In this document: in pieces, positions 47,860 through 58,391 of the stretch
Numbering within the stretch: position 1 is the stretch's first letter
Layout: every line of letters begins with the position of its first letter
NCBI RefSeq assembly: GCF_001039355.2
Contig: NW_019773709.1
Coordinates: 1-58,391, forward strand
Origin: Lingula anatina
Taxonomy: Eukaryota; Brachiopoda; Lingulata; Lingulida; Lingulidae
Direction: 5' to 3'
Length of the DNA: 58,391 bases
Translations under genes and position numbers: made by a program
Notes under the pieces: model-generated
The model's input: the letters and a program-made list of their open reading frames with translations, nothing else
Database searches by the model: none
Told to the model about the DNA's origin: nothing

Positions 47860-49252
47860 AAGTAAGACTGAGCTTCACAGAAAAGGTTTGAGGGTCGTTA
47901 AACACTTCCATCAAATCACATAAAGATTATTCATACAGTTACATGTACAATTATTGTGTTTTGGAAATTTATTATGATTTTTTTTATTAAATGATATGAG
48001 ATTCAGTTCGCTTTCATCTATTTATTTTCAGAAGAAATGAACAACGTAGTTTTTTGCAAATGCTATTAATTAATTAAGATATTGAAACCTCACATAGTTA
48101 AATGTTAGACAGATTCAAAAACTCAACAAACACAGGTATTAAGAGTCGCTAACAGGCCTGGGTATACTTGAACACTGTATTATGTTGTATTGTTGGATGA
48201 AAGACCCCTAGGAAGCCACATATCAACGAGGTTGGGCCCCTGCGGAAAAACGTTGTTCAGCCACGAAGAAAGACGTATGGGATTACGCCTGTTGAAAGGT
48301 CGTGGAAAAGGCAAAGCAGAACCCCCGCGGAAAAATGTTTTTAAGTTGCGCATGTAAAGCCCAGCTTGCACTGTTCCGACGTCATTCCGCGGACACTGAA
48401 AATTCGGAAAGATAATTTTTTGTGCTGTGTTGCTAGCTTCTTTTCTTTAAGTTGCTCTTCATTGACCTGCATTTCTAATGACTTGAGTTCCTGGTTCAGT
48501 GATCCCAACTTTACAAAGCCCACCAGCTCACCACTGCTTTTACTGTAGATAAGGTCAGATTTAATTTTAATTTCATGGAACAGAAGAGAAACATTCTTCT
48601 GATGTTCTGCAAGTTCTGAAAACTTGACAGCAGTAAGATGTCATTTTAAACTACTTGGACTCGCACCACTAGAGATTGAGCCTACATTCTCATAATCAAA
48701 CAAAGTTCTACAAGTGGGAAGTTTCATAAAACCACTTTGTGAAATGAATTCATATGCAGTAGATGACATGGCACCCAGATTCATGCACCATTTCATCATG
48801 GTTAAATGCCACCTCATTTGTTTTGCACTTTTCTTTTGGGTTGCCTGCAGCTGCTCTGTCCACAGGAGTTCTTGTACAGAACCTTCTGGAAACTCTGATG
48901 TGTTTGACTGAAGGATGTCAACCAACTTATCATGCAAATCTGGTGAGACACTGACTCCTTCTTCCACACTCTGATTTTCAATTTTCCTCAGCTTTTCTTC
49001 TCTCTTTTTGTTCTGCTTCCGTCCAGCCTTTTCCACTTCCTTCACCATTTTTAAGCGTTCACTGTACAGTTAGGCTATTGATGGGGGCATGGCTGCTTGG
49101 ACTGGTGTTGGACTTGTTTTCTTTTTTGGTTTCTCTATGGAAGATGCTCAGTAGCGTAGGCCTGCATTTGGCACAAGGTGCACATTTTTCATGATTACTG
49201 GTAATTAACACTGGGCATTCAGATTGTCTTACTGTTGAAAAAAGGTTTGGCC
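47860..49252 (-). pseudogene. P-element-like transposase pseudogene, copy 1
   Basis: The frame from 49048 carries a lysine-rich start, then KSAKQMRWHLTMMKWCMNLG and QSGFMKLPTCRTLFDYENVG, the block found in P-element/THAP9-type transposases. After a TGA near 48641 the same frame resumes as SLLFHEIKIKSDLIYSKSSG and LVGFVKLGSLN, the catalytic-domain start of that family. Further stops follow. No THAP zinc finger or terminal repeats were found. It is dead, and the direct neighbour of a second copy. Confidence 0.7.
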
Positions 49253-49269
49253 NGAGTCTGGTAGTTGGG

Positions 49270-50580
49270 TAGGCCTGAGACTGAGCTTCACAGAAAAGGT
49301 TTGAGAGCCGTTAAACACTTCCATCAAATCACATAAAGATTATTCATACAGTTACATGTACAATTATTACGTTTTGGAAATTTATTATGATTTTTTTTTA
49401 TTAAATGATATGAGATTCAGTTCGCTTTCATCTATTTATTTTTAGAAGAAATGAACAACGTAGTTTTTTTCAAATGCTATTAATTAATTAAGATATTGAA
49501 ACCTCACATAGTTAAATGTTAGACAGATTCAAAAACTCAACAAACACAGGTATTAAGAGTCGCTAACAGGCCTGGGTATACTTGAACACTGTATTATTTT
49601 GTATTGTTGGAGGAAAGACCCCTATTAAGCCACATATCAACGAGGTTGGGCCCCCGCGGAAAAACATTGTTCAGCCACGAAGAAAGTATGAGATTACGCC
49701 TGTTGAAAGGTCGTGTAAAAGGCAAAGCGGAACCCCCGCGGAAAAACGTTTTTAAGTCGCGCATGTAAAGCCCAGCTTGCACTGTTCCGACTTCATTCTG
49801 CGGACACTGAAAATTCGGAAAGATAATTTTTTGTGCTAGCTTCTTTTCTTTAAGTTGCTCTTCATTGACCTGCGTTTCTAATGACTTGAGATTCTGGTTC
49901 AGTGATCCCAAGTTTACAAAGCCCACCAGCACACAGCTGCTTTTACTGTAGATAAGGTCAGACTTAATTTTAATTTCATCAAACAGAAGAGAAACATTCT
50001 TCTGATGTTCTGCAAGTTCTGAAAACTTGACAGCAGTAAGATGTCATTTTAAACTACTTGGACTCACACCACCAGAGATTGAGCCTACATTCTCATAATC
50101 AAACAAAGTTCTACGAGTGGGAAGTTTCATAAAACCACTTTGTGAATTGAATTCATATGCAGTAGATGACATGGTCCTCAGATTCATGCACCATTTCATC
50201 TTGGTTAAATGCCACCTCATTTGTCATGTCATGTCGACCAACTTATCATGCAAATCTGGTGAGACACTGACTCCTTCCTCCACACTCCGTTTTTCAATTT
50301 TCTTCAGCTTTTCTTCTCTCTTTTTGTTCTGCTTCCATCCAGCCTTTTCCACTTCCTTCGCCATTTTTAAGCGTTCATTGTACAGTTAGGCTATTGATGG
50401 GGGCATGGCTGCTTGGACTGGTGTTGGACTTGTTTTCTTTGTTGGTTTCTCTATAGAAGATGCTCAGTAGCGTAGGCCTGCATTTGGCACAAGGTGCACA
50501 TTTTTCATGATTACTCTAATTTACTGGTAAATAACATTGGACATTCAGAGTGTCTTACTGTTGAAAAAAGGTTTGGCCCC
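49270..50580 (-). pseudogene. P-element-like transposase pseudogene, copy 2
   Basis: Similar along its length to the copy at 47860-49252, with scattered substitutions, the same TGA, and a deletion of roughly 80 bases corresponding to 48830-48915 of copy 1. A single N at 49253 separates the copies. Because they clearly differ, this may be a genuine tandem duplication or two divergent haplotypes. Motifs SLLFDEIKIKSDLIYSKSS and LVGFVNLGSLNQ are present. Confidence 0.65.
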
Positions 50581-50589
50581 TAATCTTGA

Positions 50590-51337
50590 TGGAAAAATTG
50601 CTTTCCTTGGCAATGACTATTTACACAGGAATATATAGAAAACTGCAAGTCCATCTTTATTGTGGTTCCTGCATAACTGAATAATGCTGTCCCCACTGCT
50701 CCCTACACAGATTTTACCACATTTCTGATGCAGTAAAATCAATTCAGAGTTCGAAGTTATCTTCTCTGGTACATCACTGAAGATAGGATTCCTGGTGTTT
50801 GAGGTTTTGCTTGAGCACAGCCCACAAATTCTCAATTTGATCAAGGTCCGTACTCTCTGGTGGCATTTTAAACTAGTTGATATTATTGTCTTTATTGAAT
50901 TGCTTTGCCATTAAAGTGTTTTACTCTATTTCTAAAAGCAGTAAAATACACTTCTGGTGCTTACTGAGAGTATTGTCTGTTCCTCCTGTTTGGTAGGGAC
51001 AGCACTGCTTTGTAGTATAATGGAATCTTTTCTAGAGAGAGCGTGATGCGTCTGTCTTGAGCACTGATCTGGAGGGATCTAGGACCTCACATGGTTGGCT
51101 GTTACTTTATATGTGGGCATCCCAGCGCAGTCCCCATAAGCGCAACCGAAATCCCAGGATCCTCTCGGCAGTGACAGAAAACACTACACCAATTTGCTGG
51201 TGTACTTTGAGTCCATTGCCTTGCATAAATCTATGTTTATCTGTCATTTTGTCCGTAATGAATGGAACCAGATATCCCCGTAAAATCTCCACAAAAAATT
51301 CATTGATTTTCACTTTTCCAATGTAAATATGTGACAA
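50590..51337 (-). pseudogene. Tc1/mariner-type transposase fragment B, catalytic Asp lost
   Basis: The frame at 51337-51180 reads FFVEILRGYLVPFITDKM, then HRFMQGNG, where Tc1-type enzymes have the catalytic Asp (QDN). Several stops follow. Near 50850 the C-terminal block returns as PPESTDLDQIENLWAVLKQN. Active-site substitution and stops show a long-dead copy. The N-terminal helix-turn-helix is missing. Confidence 0.75.
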
Positions 51338-51622
51338 TGCATTTAACTCACCTATGCCTATCCTTGAAATAATAAATTGTAAGTCACAGCCGTGAAATTA
51401 AAAAAGAACAAAATGTGAAGTAGGTCTTTCTCCAATGAAGTCACTGGGTGGAGTGAAATGAAATGTCCAAACTAATGGGAGTATCCCTAAACTTAAAGTT
51501 ATCACTTATGCAAATGAACGTTGCATCAGATGTGCCAAAACGCCGGCTTCTCAAGCACATTAAAAGTGCTAACTAAATCCTACAGTGATTTAATATCAAG
51601 TATCACCAATTAGTAATCTTAA

Positions 51623-52054
51623 CTATTTTTTTGCCTTGACAAAATATGAAATTATGAAACAAATCTGCCGTCCCTTTGCTATAATCAGTTTATCGCAGAT
51701 ATTACTGAAGTTACCACAAGGACCAAAATACATTTGCAAATGTCAAATATCAAACAAGGTAAATTAATGTACAGTACAGTCAGTTGCAGCCTCTTTTTCT
51801 GTCCGTCTCACACCCAAAAGAAGTCTTTGGCAACTTNNNNCTATTTTTTTGCCTTGACAAAATATGAAATTATGAAACAAATCTGCCGTCCCTTTGCTAT
51901 AATCAGTTTATCGCAGATATTACTGAAGTTACCACAAGGACCAAAATACATTTGCAAATGTCAAATATCAAACAAGGTAAATTAATGTACAGTACAGTCA
52001 GTTGCAGCCTCTTTTTCTGTCCATCTCACACCAAAAAGAAGTCTTTGGCAACTT
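51623..52054. repeat. 214-bp direct duplication around an N gap, assembly artefact
   Basis: 51623-51836 is repeated at 51841-52054 (offset 218), meeting at four N. A few single-base differences (such as CCGTCTCACACCC versus CCATCTCACACCA) suggest two haplotypes. A poly(T) tract follows the second copy. Confidence 0.85.
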
Positions 52055-52441
52055 TTTTTTTTTTTTTTTTTTTTTCCAGAAAATACCAAAAATACACTAA
52101 ATAATAACTAGTATAATTAACTAAACCTCTCACTCCCATACACGCACACATGCCTCTCACATTTGGAGCAACTACATAGTATTATCATTGTGACTTTGCC
52201 ATTTCTATCAAGGTATAAAAAATAAAAATAAAAATGTAGTATACTATCACTTTTTACAACTACTATTTACAGAAAGGTAGACAATAGGCTAATAAGTCTA
52301 AGATACAAAGTTGTTGTTTTTTAGCTGTAATAAAATAAATATATGGATATATAAAAATACTAGTGTGAAGAAAAAAGAAAGTATAGACTTAATATAAATT
52401 ACATTTTTAATGGACAGAATGGGAAACCCCACATGTTTTAA

Positions 52442-52491
52442 CAGTCTGTGAAATAAGCTTTTTAGAATGGTTGTCCCATCGGACAACCATT
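52442..52491. repeat. Left terminal and subterminal repeats of the hAT element
   Basis: Terminal repeat 52442-52458, followed by a hairpin with 11-base arms AATGGTTGTCC / GGACAACCATT around CATC (52466-52491). Two further GGTTG(T/C)CC copies follow within 40 bases. Confidence 0.8.
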
Positions 52492-52950
52492 AAAAAATTT
52501 TTGGTTGTCCCCATCCACTTTTGGTTGCCCAAATGAATCGAAGAAAAATAAGACAAAACTTCCAAGATTCCTTTTTATTACAGCGGGTTAAAGGCCAGCA
52601 TGCACCGTGTAGCTTTAAATAGATTCAATATATTGATTGCTAGTTAGGTGTAACAGTATTCTCCATTTCTGTGCATCTTACAGTCTATTAAATCAGTTTC
52701 AAATGTGGACACATTAATTTATTATATATAATTATCATAATGAACAATAATGCAAACAATAATGAAAATGCTACATTTTCTTCCAATCCATCTCATTTAC
52801 CTCATCTAATTCACCCTCACCATTATCATAATCATATAGTAGTACAAGACATGTTGGACAGCACGGACAGACAGAGTGATCAGAATGTAGAGTGTCTGTA
52901 TATTAATAGGAAAGTAACTGTTTTAAACATAATAAAATGTCTGGTTCAGA

Positions 52951-55900
52951 CTAGTCTCTGAAGGACAACAATAATGAAAACACTGTGTTTTCTGCCATCT
53001 CCATCTCATCCACTTCATCAAATTCATCTTCATCATCTTCACCATTCTCACCACAAACCGAAGAATCTGTAGCTTCCTCTTGCTAGAAAAGACATTAATA
53101 ATTCAATATAAAATATCATACAGAACTGTTAATATAAAAAATGGAAGACTGCAATACCTGCAAATACAATAAATTGCATGGTTGTGGAGTACAAGCATTG
53201 AAGTATTTAGATTTTTACATACATGCACAGATTGAAAAGAATAAAGGAATCATTCTCAATTTTATGTGAGACAGGGCTGTACCTCAAATTCAAAAAGGAG
53301 ACCAGTTTCATCTGATGACTGAGCTGCAGCTCCCTCTAACTCTTCATCCAACAATACTTCCCCCTGAGTCTGTGACAATGAGGACTTGGCCTGGGACTTT
53401 CTGGCACTGGATCCAATTCTTCTCTTCCCAGAAACACTGCTTGTCTGAAAACAAATCAATCATTATCAGAATTTCACATTTATCTTTTATTAAAATAAAG
53501 TTTAAATACTTACAAACAGAGTACAAAAACAAGTGCAAATGAAAAAATTAAAAATAAAAAATTTATCTTACTTTCCATATTGCATGCAACTTTTAAGTCA
53601 GAGCACTTACCATCCAGTCCAAGATTGCTGGTTTTGGGTCAAATGACTCAATGTTTGGGGATTCCAACTTAATGGTTAAGAGATCATTTAATCGGCTATC
53701 TCGTAGGTGCCCCCTTCTTTTATTCTTGACTAGTTTCATCTGGCTGAAAGTTGTCTCATTGTTAACAGATGTTGGGGGAAGGGCACACAAAATGCTAAAA
53801 ATCCTCAAAACTTTTTCCATTCCTTCTGAGAGGCTCCCAAAAATGGTGTTCCATGTCAAAGTCTTGTCCTTCAACTCTTCTGAGTATCTGAAAATAATCA
53901 TAACACTACACATAATATGATAAAAATGTTTGAAAAAAAATATTGAGGAACATTTTGCTACAACAACGGTTTTGGGCTGCTTGTGAAAGGTATTGAGTAT
54001 TTAATCACTTGTGTATATCTTTTGTTAAATTTTTGTTTTACCAAGTAGAATTAATTGTTACTCACTTCTGATAAATCATGCACTTCAAAGTTGACCATTC
54101 ATCAAGGACCTCTTCTATATCTCCTGCATCACATAATACGGGCTGGAAATGTGTCCACAGAGTTCTAATGTGATCATCACCAAATGCTTAAGAAAAAAAT
54201 AAAGAAAAATCTAAATTAGTTGTTATAAATATAAATGGTAATATCTAACTTCAGTTATGACAAATGTGTATGCGCTAATAAATAGAAACTTTATCAATGC
54301 TTTTTATAATTTACTTTTAGCTTACAAGTTAAACAAACTTAAACATTCCTATAAGTATTCGAACAAATAATTCAAATTTCATTATCATCAATAATCATAC
54401 AACATGCTGCTTAGCACTTAGTAACCAAGCTGAAAGGCAACTAATTAAAGAAGAATTTTGCAGGTAAAAGTTTGAACATGCAACAATTTAATCACACTGT
54501 TTTGGTTATAATATGTCTAAATAAGAAACAAATTGTGTTAGTTTTTCTCAAAACTGAAAAATAAAATCCAAAAACAGTAAACATTGCAATAATCAGTGCT
54601 TCCCCTGCACATGAGGTGGATCATCTCACTGAAATTTGTTTTTAAAAAAAAACACCACCTAACTGAGCAAAATTGAGACGAAGTATATTTCATTCAAATT
54701 AACTCAAATATAATTTTAAACGTAAATTTCATTAAATGTTAAAGAATCTGTTCCAAAAAAAGTTTTTAAGTTTTCTGTGGTAGCATGCCCCTGAACCTCA
54801 TGAAACCCCCCATCCCTTGGTTGGGTGAACACTTTTGGTGTGTGCATGCCATTGCTGGGACTGCCACGCAGACCTTTTAACTCAGGGAAAACACTGAATG
54901 CTTGAAACAGCACTGGGCTGAACCTGATATTAAATCTGATCCAGGGTTGGCCCAATTCCTGAGGCTTCCAATTGCTGTGGCTGAAATCAGTTCATTTTCA
55001 GGGAATCTCTTTTCTAGAGATCTACACAGAGCATCAATCAACACCTCTAAATGCACATTAGCCTGTGGTTTTTTGCCCTTGAAAATAACTCTTTCTCCTT
55101 GGTATTTCTCATCTGATAAGATGGTCACTACACTGTTATCAATCCTGTAAAATGGCCATAAAATGAGCTTAAGATACAATCGCAATGCAATTGACATTAT
55201 AGAGAAACATGTTACTGCATGAGGCAAGATGTGAAAGCATGTTAATTTTTCCTCACCTTGACTTCATATGATTAAGTGCCATCTTTGTGGCACTCACTCT
55301 CTGATAAGCATCTGCAAGTGATAAGGCACTTCCCTGGAGATACAGTGATAATTTCATTGCCACTTCTATCACTCGCTGAAATAAAGTAAACAACTACTAA
55401 AAACATGGTGCTGACTGGCACAGTATAAAAAGAAGACAAATACATATTTAAAGTGTAAAAGATCTTTTTTATGAAACAAAAAAATTGTAAATGAGTAAAC
55501 AAAATTACATACCTTCAAAGTCAGAATGAACATGATCAAATGTCCATCTTGTAAAAGTCTAGCTAATCCTTCAGCTTTGGCATTTGTGTGGGAGGAATTT
55601 CCCAAGTGATATCTGAAGACAACATACGCCTTGATCAGTACATTCACTGCCCTATCATAATGCGGTAGCCACCTTGTTCCACCAATACGAGTTGGTAATA
55701 CCTGTTTCTTTTCAAGAGTATCAAATGCCCTCTGCAAGCCTGGAAAGACAATTATACTTGTAACTGAATGTTATGTGTTAAATTAATAAGTCTAATAATG
55801 TTACGTTGTTTGTTTAAAAATAATTAACATCAGAAAAGAACTTGGAAAGCAAAGACCTCTGCCAAGCTGCCCCCCCCCCCCCACACACACACACATTGTT

Positions 55901-57589
55901 TGCTTATTTTGCACAGTGTGCATAAAATGGGTCACAGGGTGCAGCATCAAACTTTCACACAGGATACAATGTTTATCTTAATTGAACTAAGGATACAATG
56001 TACATCTTAAACTGAGGTGCTGGGAAAGATGAGCTTTTATCACTGTTTATCAACTTAGATTTGACCCTACATGCTTTAAATAACAATTCAACATTATTTA
56101 CCTTTTTTCTCTTTTGGGCTTTTTCGATACAGATAATAAAGGCCTAGCAGAAGAGTGGTAGCCTTTTCATACAGCTTGGGAGCTGCAACTTTTACTGCAT
56201 CTCTAAATGAAAGTTCTAAGCGATGTGCTAGGCAATGAGTTATGACAATATGCTGCCAATCTTTTCTTAATAATGCAGCTAGCCCAGATCTAGTCCCTAA
56301 AAAAAAATATTCTCAATTAAGTTTTTTCTTATTAATTAAAATCCTTTCATGATTCTTAAAATGTTGTTCTCAAAATGTGCTAGTACTAAAAATATTTATG
56401 TAAAACAAGGATTTCATCAAAGAGGCCACAAAATTCTACAGTCAAAACCAACATATTTTTATATTACAGTCACTTGTTAATTAGTTATAGTACATGTAAA
56501 TCATGTCATTTAACTAATTTTTATGTTTAAGTACCATTCTGATGCAATTTATTTTGCACTCACTGTTTGCACTAAGTTAATTGCCACCTGACCTGGTCAT
56601 ATTAAACACCTTTTTTGTGTGGTAAGAAAACATTTTGATAATATTACCTTGCATGTTTGAGGCTCCATCTGCACAGAATCCAACCAGCTTTGATCCAATC
56701 TGCTCCACGATGTTCAGTTTTTCAAAAACAGTCTTGATATAAGTATAAATGTCCTCACTGGAAGCAGAATCAGGTGAGCCAATAAAGAGAAACGTATCAG
56801 TTATTACTCCTCTGGTAGAAGTCCTCAAGTATAAACTTTCTAAGTCTTCCCCTGTGAAATCTGTAGAACCATCGCAAGTGAAACTGCAATAGTCACATTC
56901 CTTAATTTTTTCTCCAAGCTCGGCTCTTGTCGTACGGGCAATAGATTCGGTAAAAGAGGCAGCAGCCTTGTCGTTCAAGTAAGACGTCCCTATGTCTGCA
57001 CCTTTGGCTTTGTCGAGCTTGCAAAGTAACTCGTACGTTTTGAAGCTAAGGTTATGTTTTGCAATAAAGTGCGCATTTCTCATTAACATTCCTAGACGTT
57101 CGGATTCTGCCTTTTGCAGCCGGTGCAGGCAGTCCGCCNGAAGCTAAGGTTATGTTTTGCAATAAAGTGCGCATTTCTCATTAACATTCCTAGACGTTCG
57201 GATTCTGCCTTTTGCAGCCGATGCAGGCAGTCCGCCGCGACACTTTTACTTGCAGGAGCAGTCTTCGCCAACACTCGCGCCGTCGCTTTGACATGTGCCT
57301 CTGACGTCTCGTGCTTCTTAATGCCGTCCAATCTTAGTGAGGCTGTACCTTGGACGAAAGGCGACGAATCTCCTTGGTAGCATTCTTTGCACGCTGAGCA
57401 GTGCATTTTGCCTGCTATGCTGTCAAAAACAAGCCAAGTGCGCCCTGATTGCCATGACGGTAAAAATCCTCTTTGGCGTTTATCTGTCTCGTATAATTTC
57501 TTTTTCTTTGACACTTCTGACTCAGTTGTTTGTTGGGGTAACCTTTTTCCTGGCTTTGCACCGTCAAAATATTTTAGAAACTTCTCCAT
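52951..57589 (-). CDS. hAT transposase, ZNF862-like, nine exons
   Basis: Exons: 57589-56648, 56296-56102, 55739-55513, 55375-55257, 55144-54924, 54186-54066, 53887-53611, 53444-53283, 53082-52951. All junctions agree in phase if the 98-base duplication at the N at 57139 is removed; without it exon 1 would break the frame. The corrected product is about 765 aa. Order: start MEKFLKYFDGAKPGKR; TTF-type zinc finger (CSACKECYQ ... KKHETSEAH); RNase-H-like core with CDGSTDF and FCADGASNMQG (catalytic Asp blocks) and VITHCLAHRLEL; helical insertion; hAT C-terminal dimerisation block (LPPTSVNNETTFSQMKLVKN); and an acidic tail. The end of exon 5 is the least certain. It would cut and paste its own element. 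Domesticated ZNF862-type genes exist, but terminal repeats and target duplication argue for a live transposon. Confidence 0.82.
55870..55893. repeat. C-homopolymer / (CA)n tract
   Basis: A run of C followed by CA dinucleotides, inside an intron of the hAT transposase gene. Confidence 0.9.
57042..57236. repeat. 97-bp direct duplication around one N, assembly artefact
   Basis: 57042-57138 recurs at 57140-57236 with one base difference (57122 versus 57220). It lies inside the first transposase exon and adds 98 bases, which breaks the frame. Removing one copy restores it, so the duplication is very likely not real. Confidence 0.88.
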
Positions 57590-57955
57590 GATGAAAGTAG
57601 ACGACAGAGAAACACGAGGTAGATACACCTGTAGATGGCGCGATAATTTTGAAGTAATGTCCGCCTTTGTTTCATTTCGACCAATGAAAAGGCGTCAAAC
57701 ATGACATCCCCCCCCCCACTCCCCCAGGCATTACGTCACCTTATAAAACGACCAGCTACTGGCGGTGCTATAAATAACTATAGATCTAATAATAGCAAAG
57801 GTGATTGCGCAAACACAGAGAGGTCACCAGATTACTGTGAGAGAAAATCTTGAGGAAAACCTTACGATTTTGGTAAGGTATTTTAGGCAAACAATACTTT
57901 TATTCTCTGTGTAGATTTTAAGATAGGTTTACTCTTTATGTCAATAAATTATTAA

Positions 57956-58050
57956 GTTGTCCGATCGGACAACAACTTCGTAATTTTAAGTTGCCCGACG
58001 CGCTTTTTTGTTGTCCCGGGCAATCGGACAACCGCTTATTTCGCAGACTG
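57956..58050. repeat. Right terminal and subterminal repeats of the hAT element
   Basis: A perfect palindrome GTTGTCCGATCGGACAAC lies at 57956-57973. TTGCCCGA and TTGTCCCGG follow, then CGGACAACC, then the terminal repeat at 58034-58050. It uses the same core as the left end. Confidence 0.8.
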
Positions 58051-58056
58051 TTTTAA

Positions 58057-58391
58057 TTTTCGAAAATTAGCTTCACGTTCTCCCATTTCTCTGTGATTTC
58101 TTATCTTTTTTTCTCAGTCCGTAAATAATTGGAATACATGTCTATATCTCTATATGATTTTATAAATGTTTTTGTGCTTTTCCAGTTTGGGATTTCCAAT
58201 TTTGTCCTACAGAGAGTAATATATTTTTTGATTAGAAGGATGACAAGATATATACCGGGCAATTGCTTATTCAGAGTACCCAGTACAAAATATTCTAGTT
58301 TTCTTTCTATCGTGAGTCCGCAATGTTTTTTCAAACTTCTGATCAAACATGTCCAAATATTTTGCACATGGACACAGTCCCAAAATAAGTA
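58057..58391. other. Right flank of the hAT element, no supported gene
   Basis: AT-rich sequence continuing to the window end. The minus-strand open frame at 58101-58367 (with GLTIERKLEYFVLGTLNKQL) has no start context. Its style recalls reverse-transcriptase remnants, but too little is present to call it. Confidence 0.35.

Larger units (their letters stand above)
52436..58056 (-). mobile_element. Complete hAT-superfamily transposon with target-site duplication
   Basis: The element spans 52442-58050. The left end is CAGTCTGTGAAATAAGC (52442-52458) and the right end is the same 17 bases inverted with one mismatch (58034-58050). Direct 6-bp flanks TTTTAA (52436-52441 and 58051-58056) look like the target duplication. 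Next to each end are palindromes built on GGTTGTCC/GGACAACC, with further single copies, arranged like subterminal transposase-binding sites. Inside is one spliced transposase gene on the minus strand whose frame is open. Near-intact ends, flanks and gene indicate recent activity. Confidence 0.85.

Overview
The window is animal genomic DNA: coding exons are short, GT-AG introns dominate, and microsatellites and many decayed DNA transposons fill the spaces. I infer a marine lophotrochozoan, most likely a mollusc. The reasons are the von Willebrand A (vWA)/IgGFc-binding-type receptors, an invertebrate-type beta-1,4-GalT-family enzyme, and the mix of hAT, P-like, Tc1/mariner and TTAA-flanked miniature elements. 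The species cannot be fixed from the sequence alone.

Left part (1-16.3 kb). A signal-peptide exon of an unidentified secreted protein lies on the minus strand at 330-674. Two plus-strand receptor genes follow. The first (4934-12404, 10 exons, 1466 codons, frame kept at every junction) reads signal peptide, vWA, linker, vWA, a Thr/Pro mucin-like stalk of 36-bp repeats, an IgGFc-binding-type region, acidic Ca-binding-like loops, one membrane span and a cytoplasmic tail. The second (14221-16236, 3 exons, 461 codons) is a short relative: signal peptide, one vWA, a short stalk, a membrane span and a tail. The two tails share a motif centred on STPP(S/T)YSVAL, which contains a PPxY WW-domain ligand. 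They look like cell-surface recognition proteins of one family that share an intracellular partner.

Middle (18.4-23.3 kb). A complete six-exon minus-strand beta-1,4-galactosyltransferase-family gene encodes 444 aa. An Ile sits where vertebrate enzymes have the donor-selecting Tyr, so I predict GalNAc transfer. Two related foldback miniature elements lie at its ends.

Right part (26-58.4 kb). This is a transposon graveyard in which nearly all coding remnants read on the minus strand. It holds HECT-like, SAP/YqaJ-like and zinc-binding exons, two Tc1/mariner pseudogenes, a lone hAT exon, two P-element-like pseudogenes and several miniature elements. At the far right is one structurally complete hAT transposon (52442-58050), with 17-bp terminal inverted repeats, a 6-bp target duplication TTTTAA and a nine-exon transposase gene whose frame is open throughout once an assembly duplication is discounted.

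Assembly quality matters here. Four of the N positions inside the window (46115-46118, 49253, 51837-51840, 57139) are flanked by direct duplications. At least three of these look like unmerged overlaps or haplotypes rather than biology.
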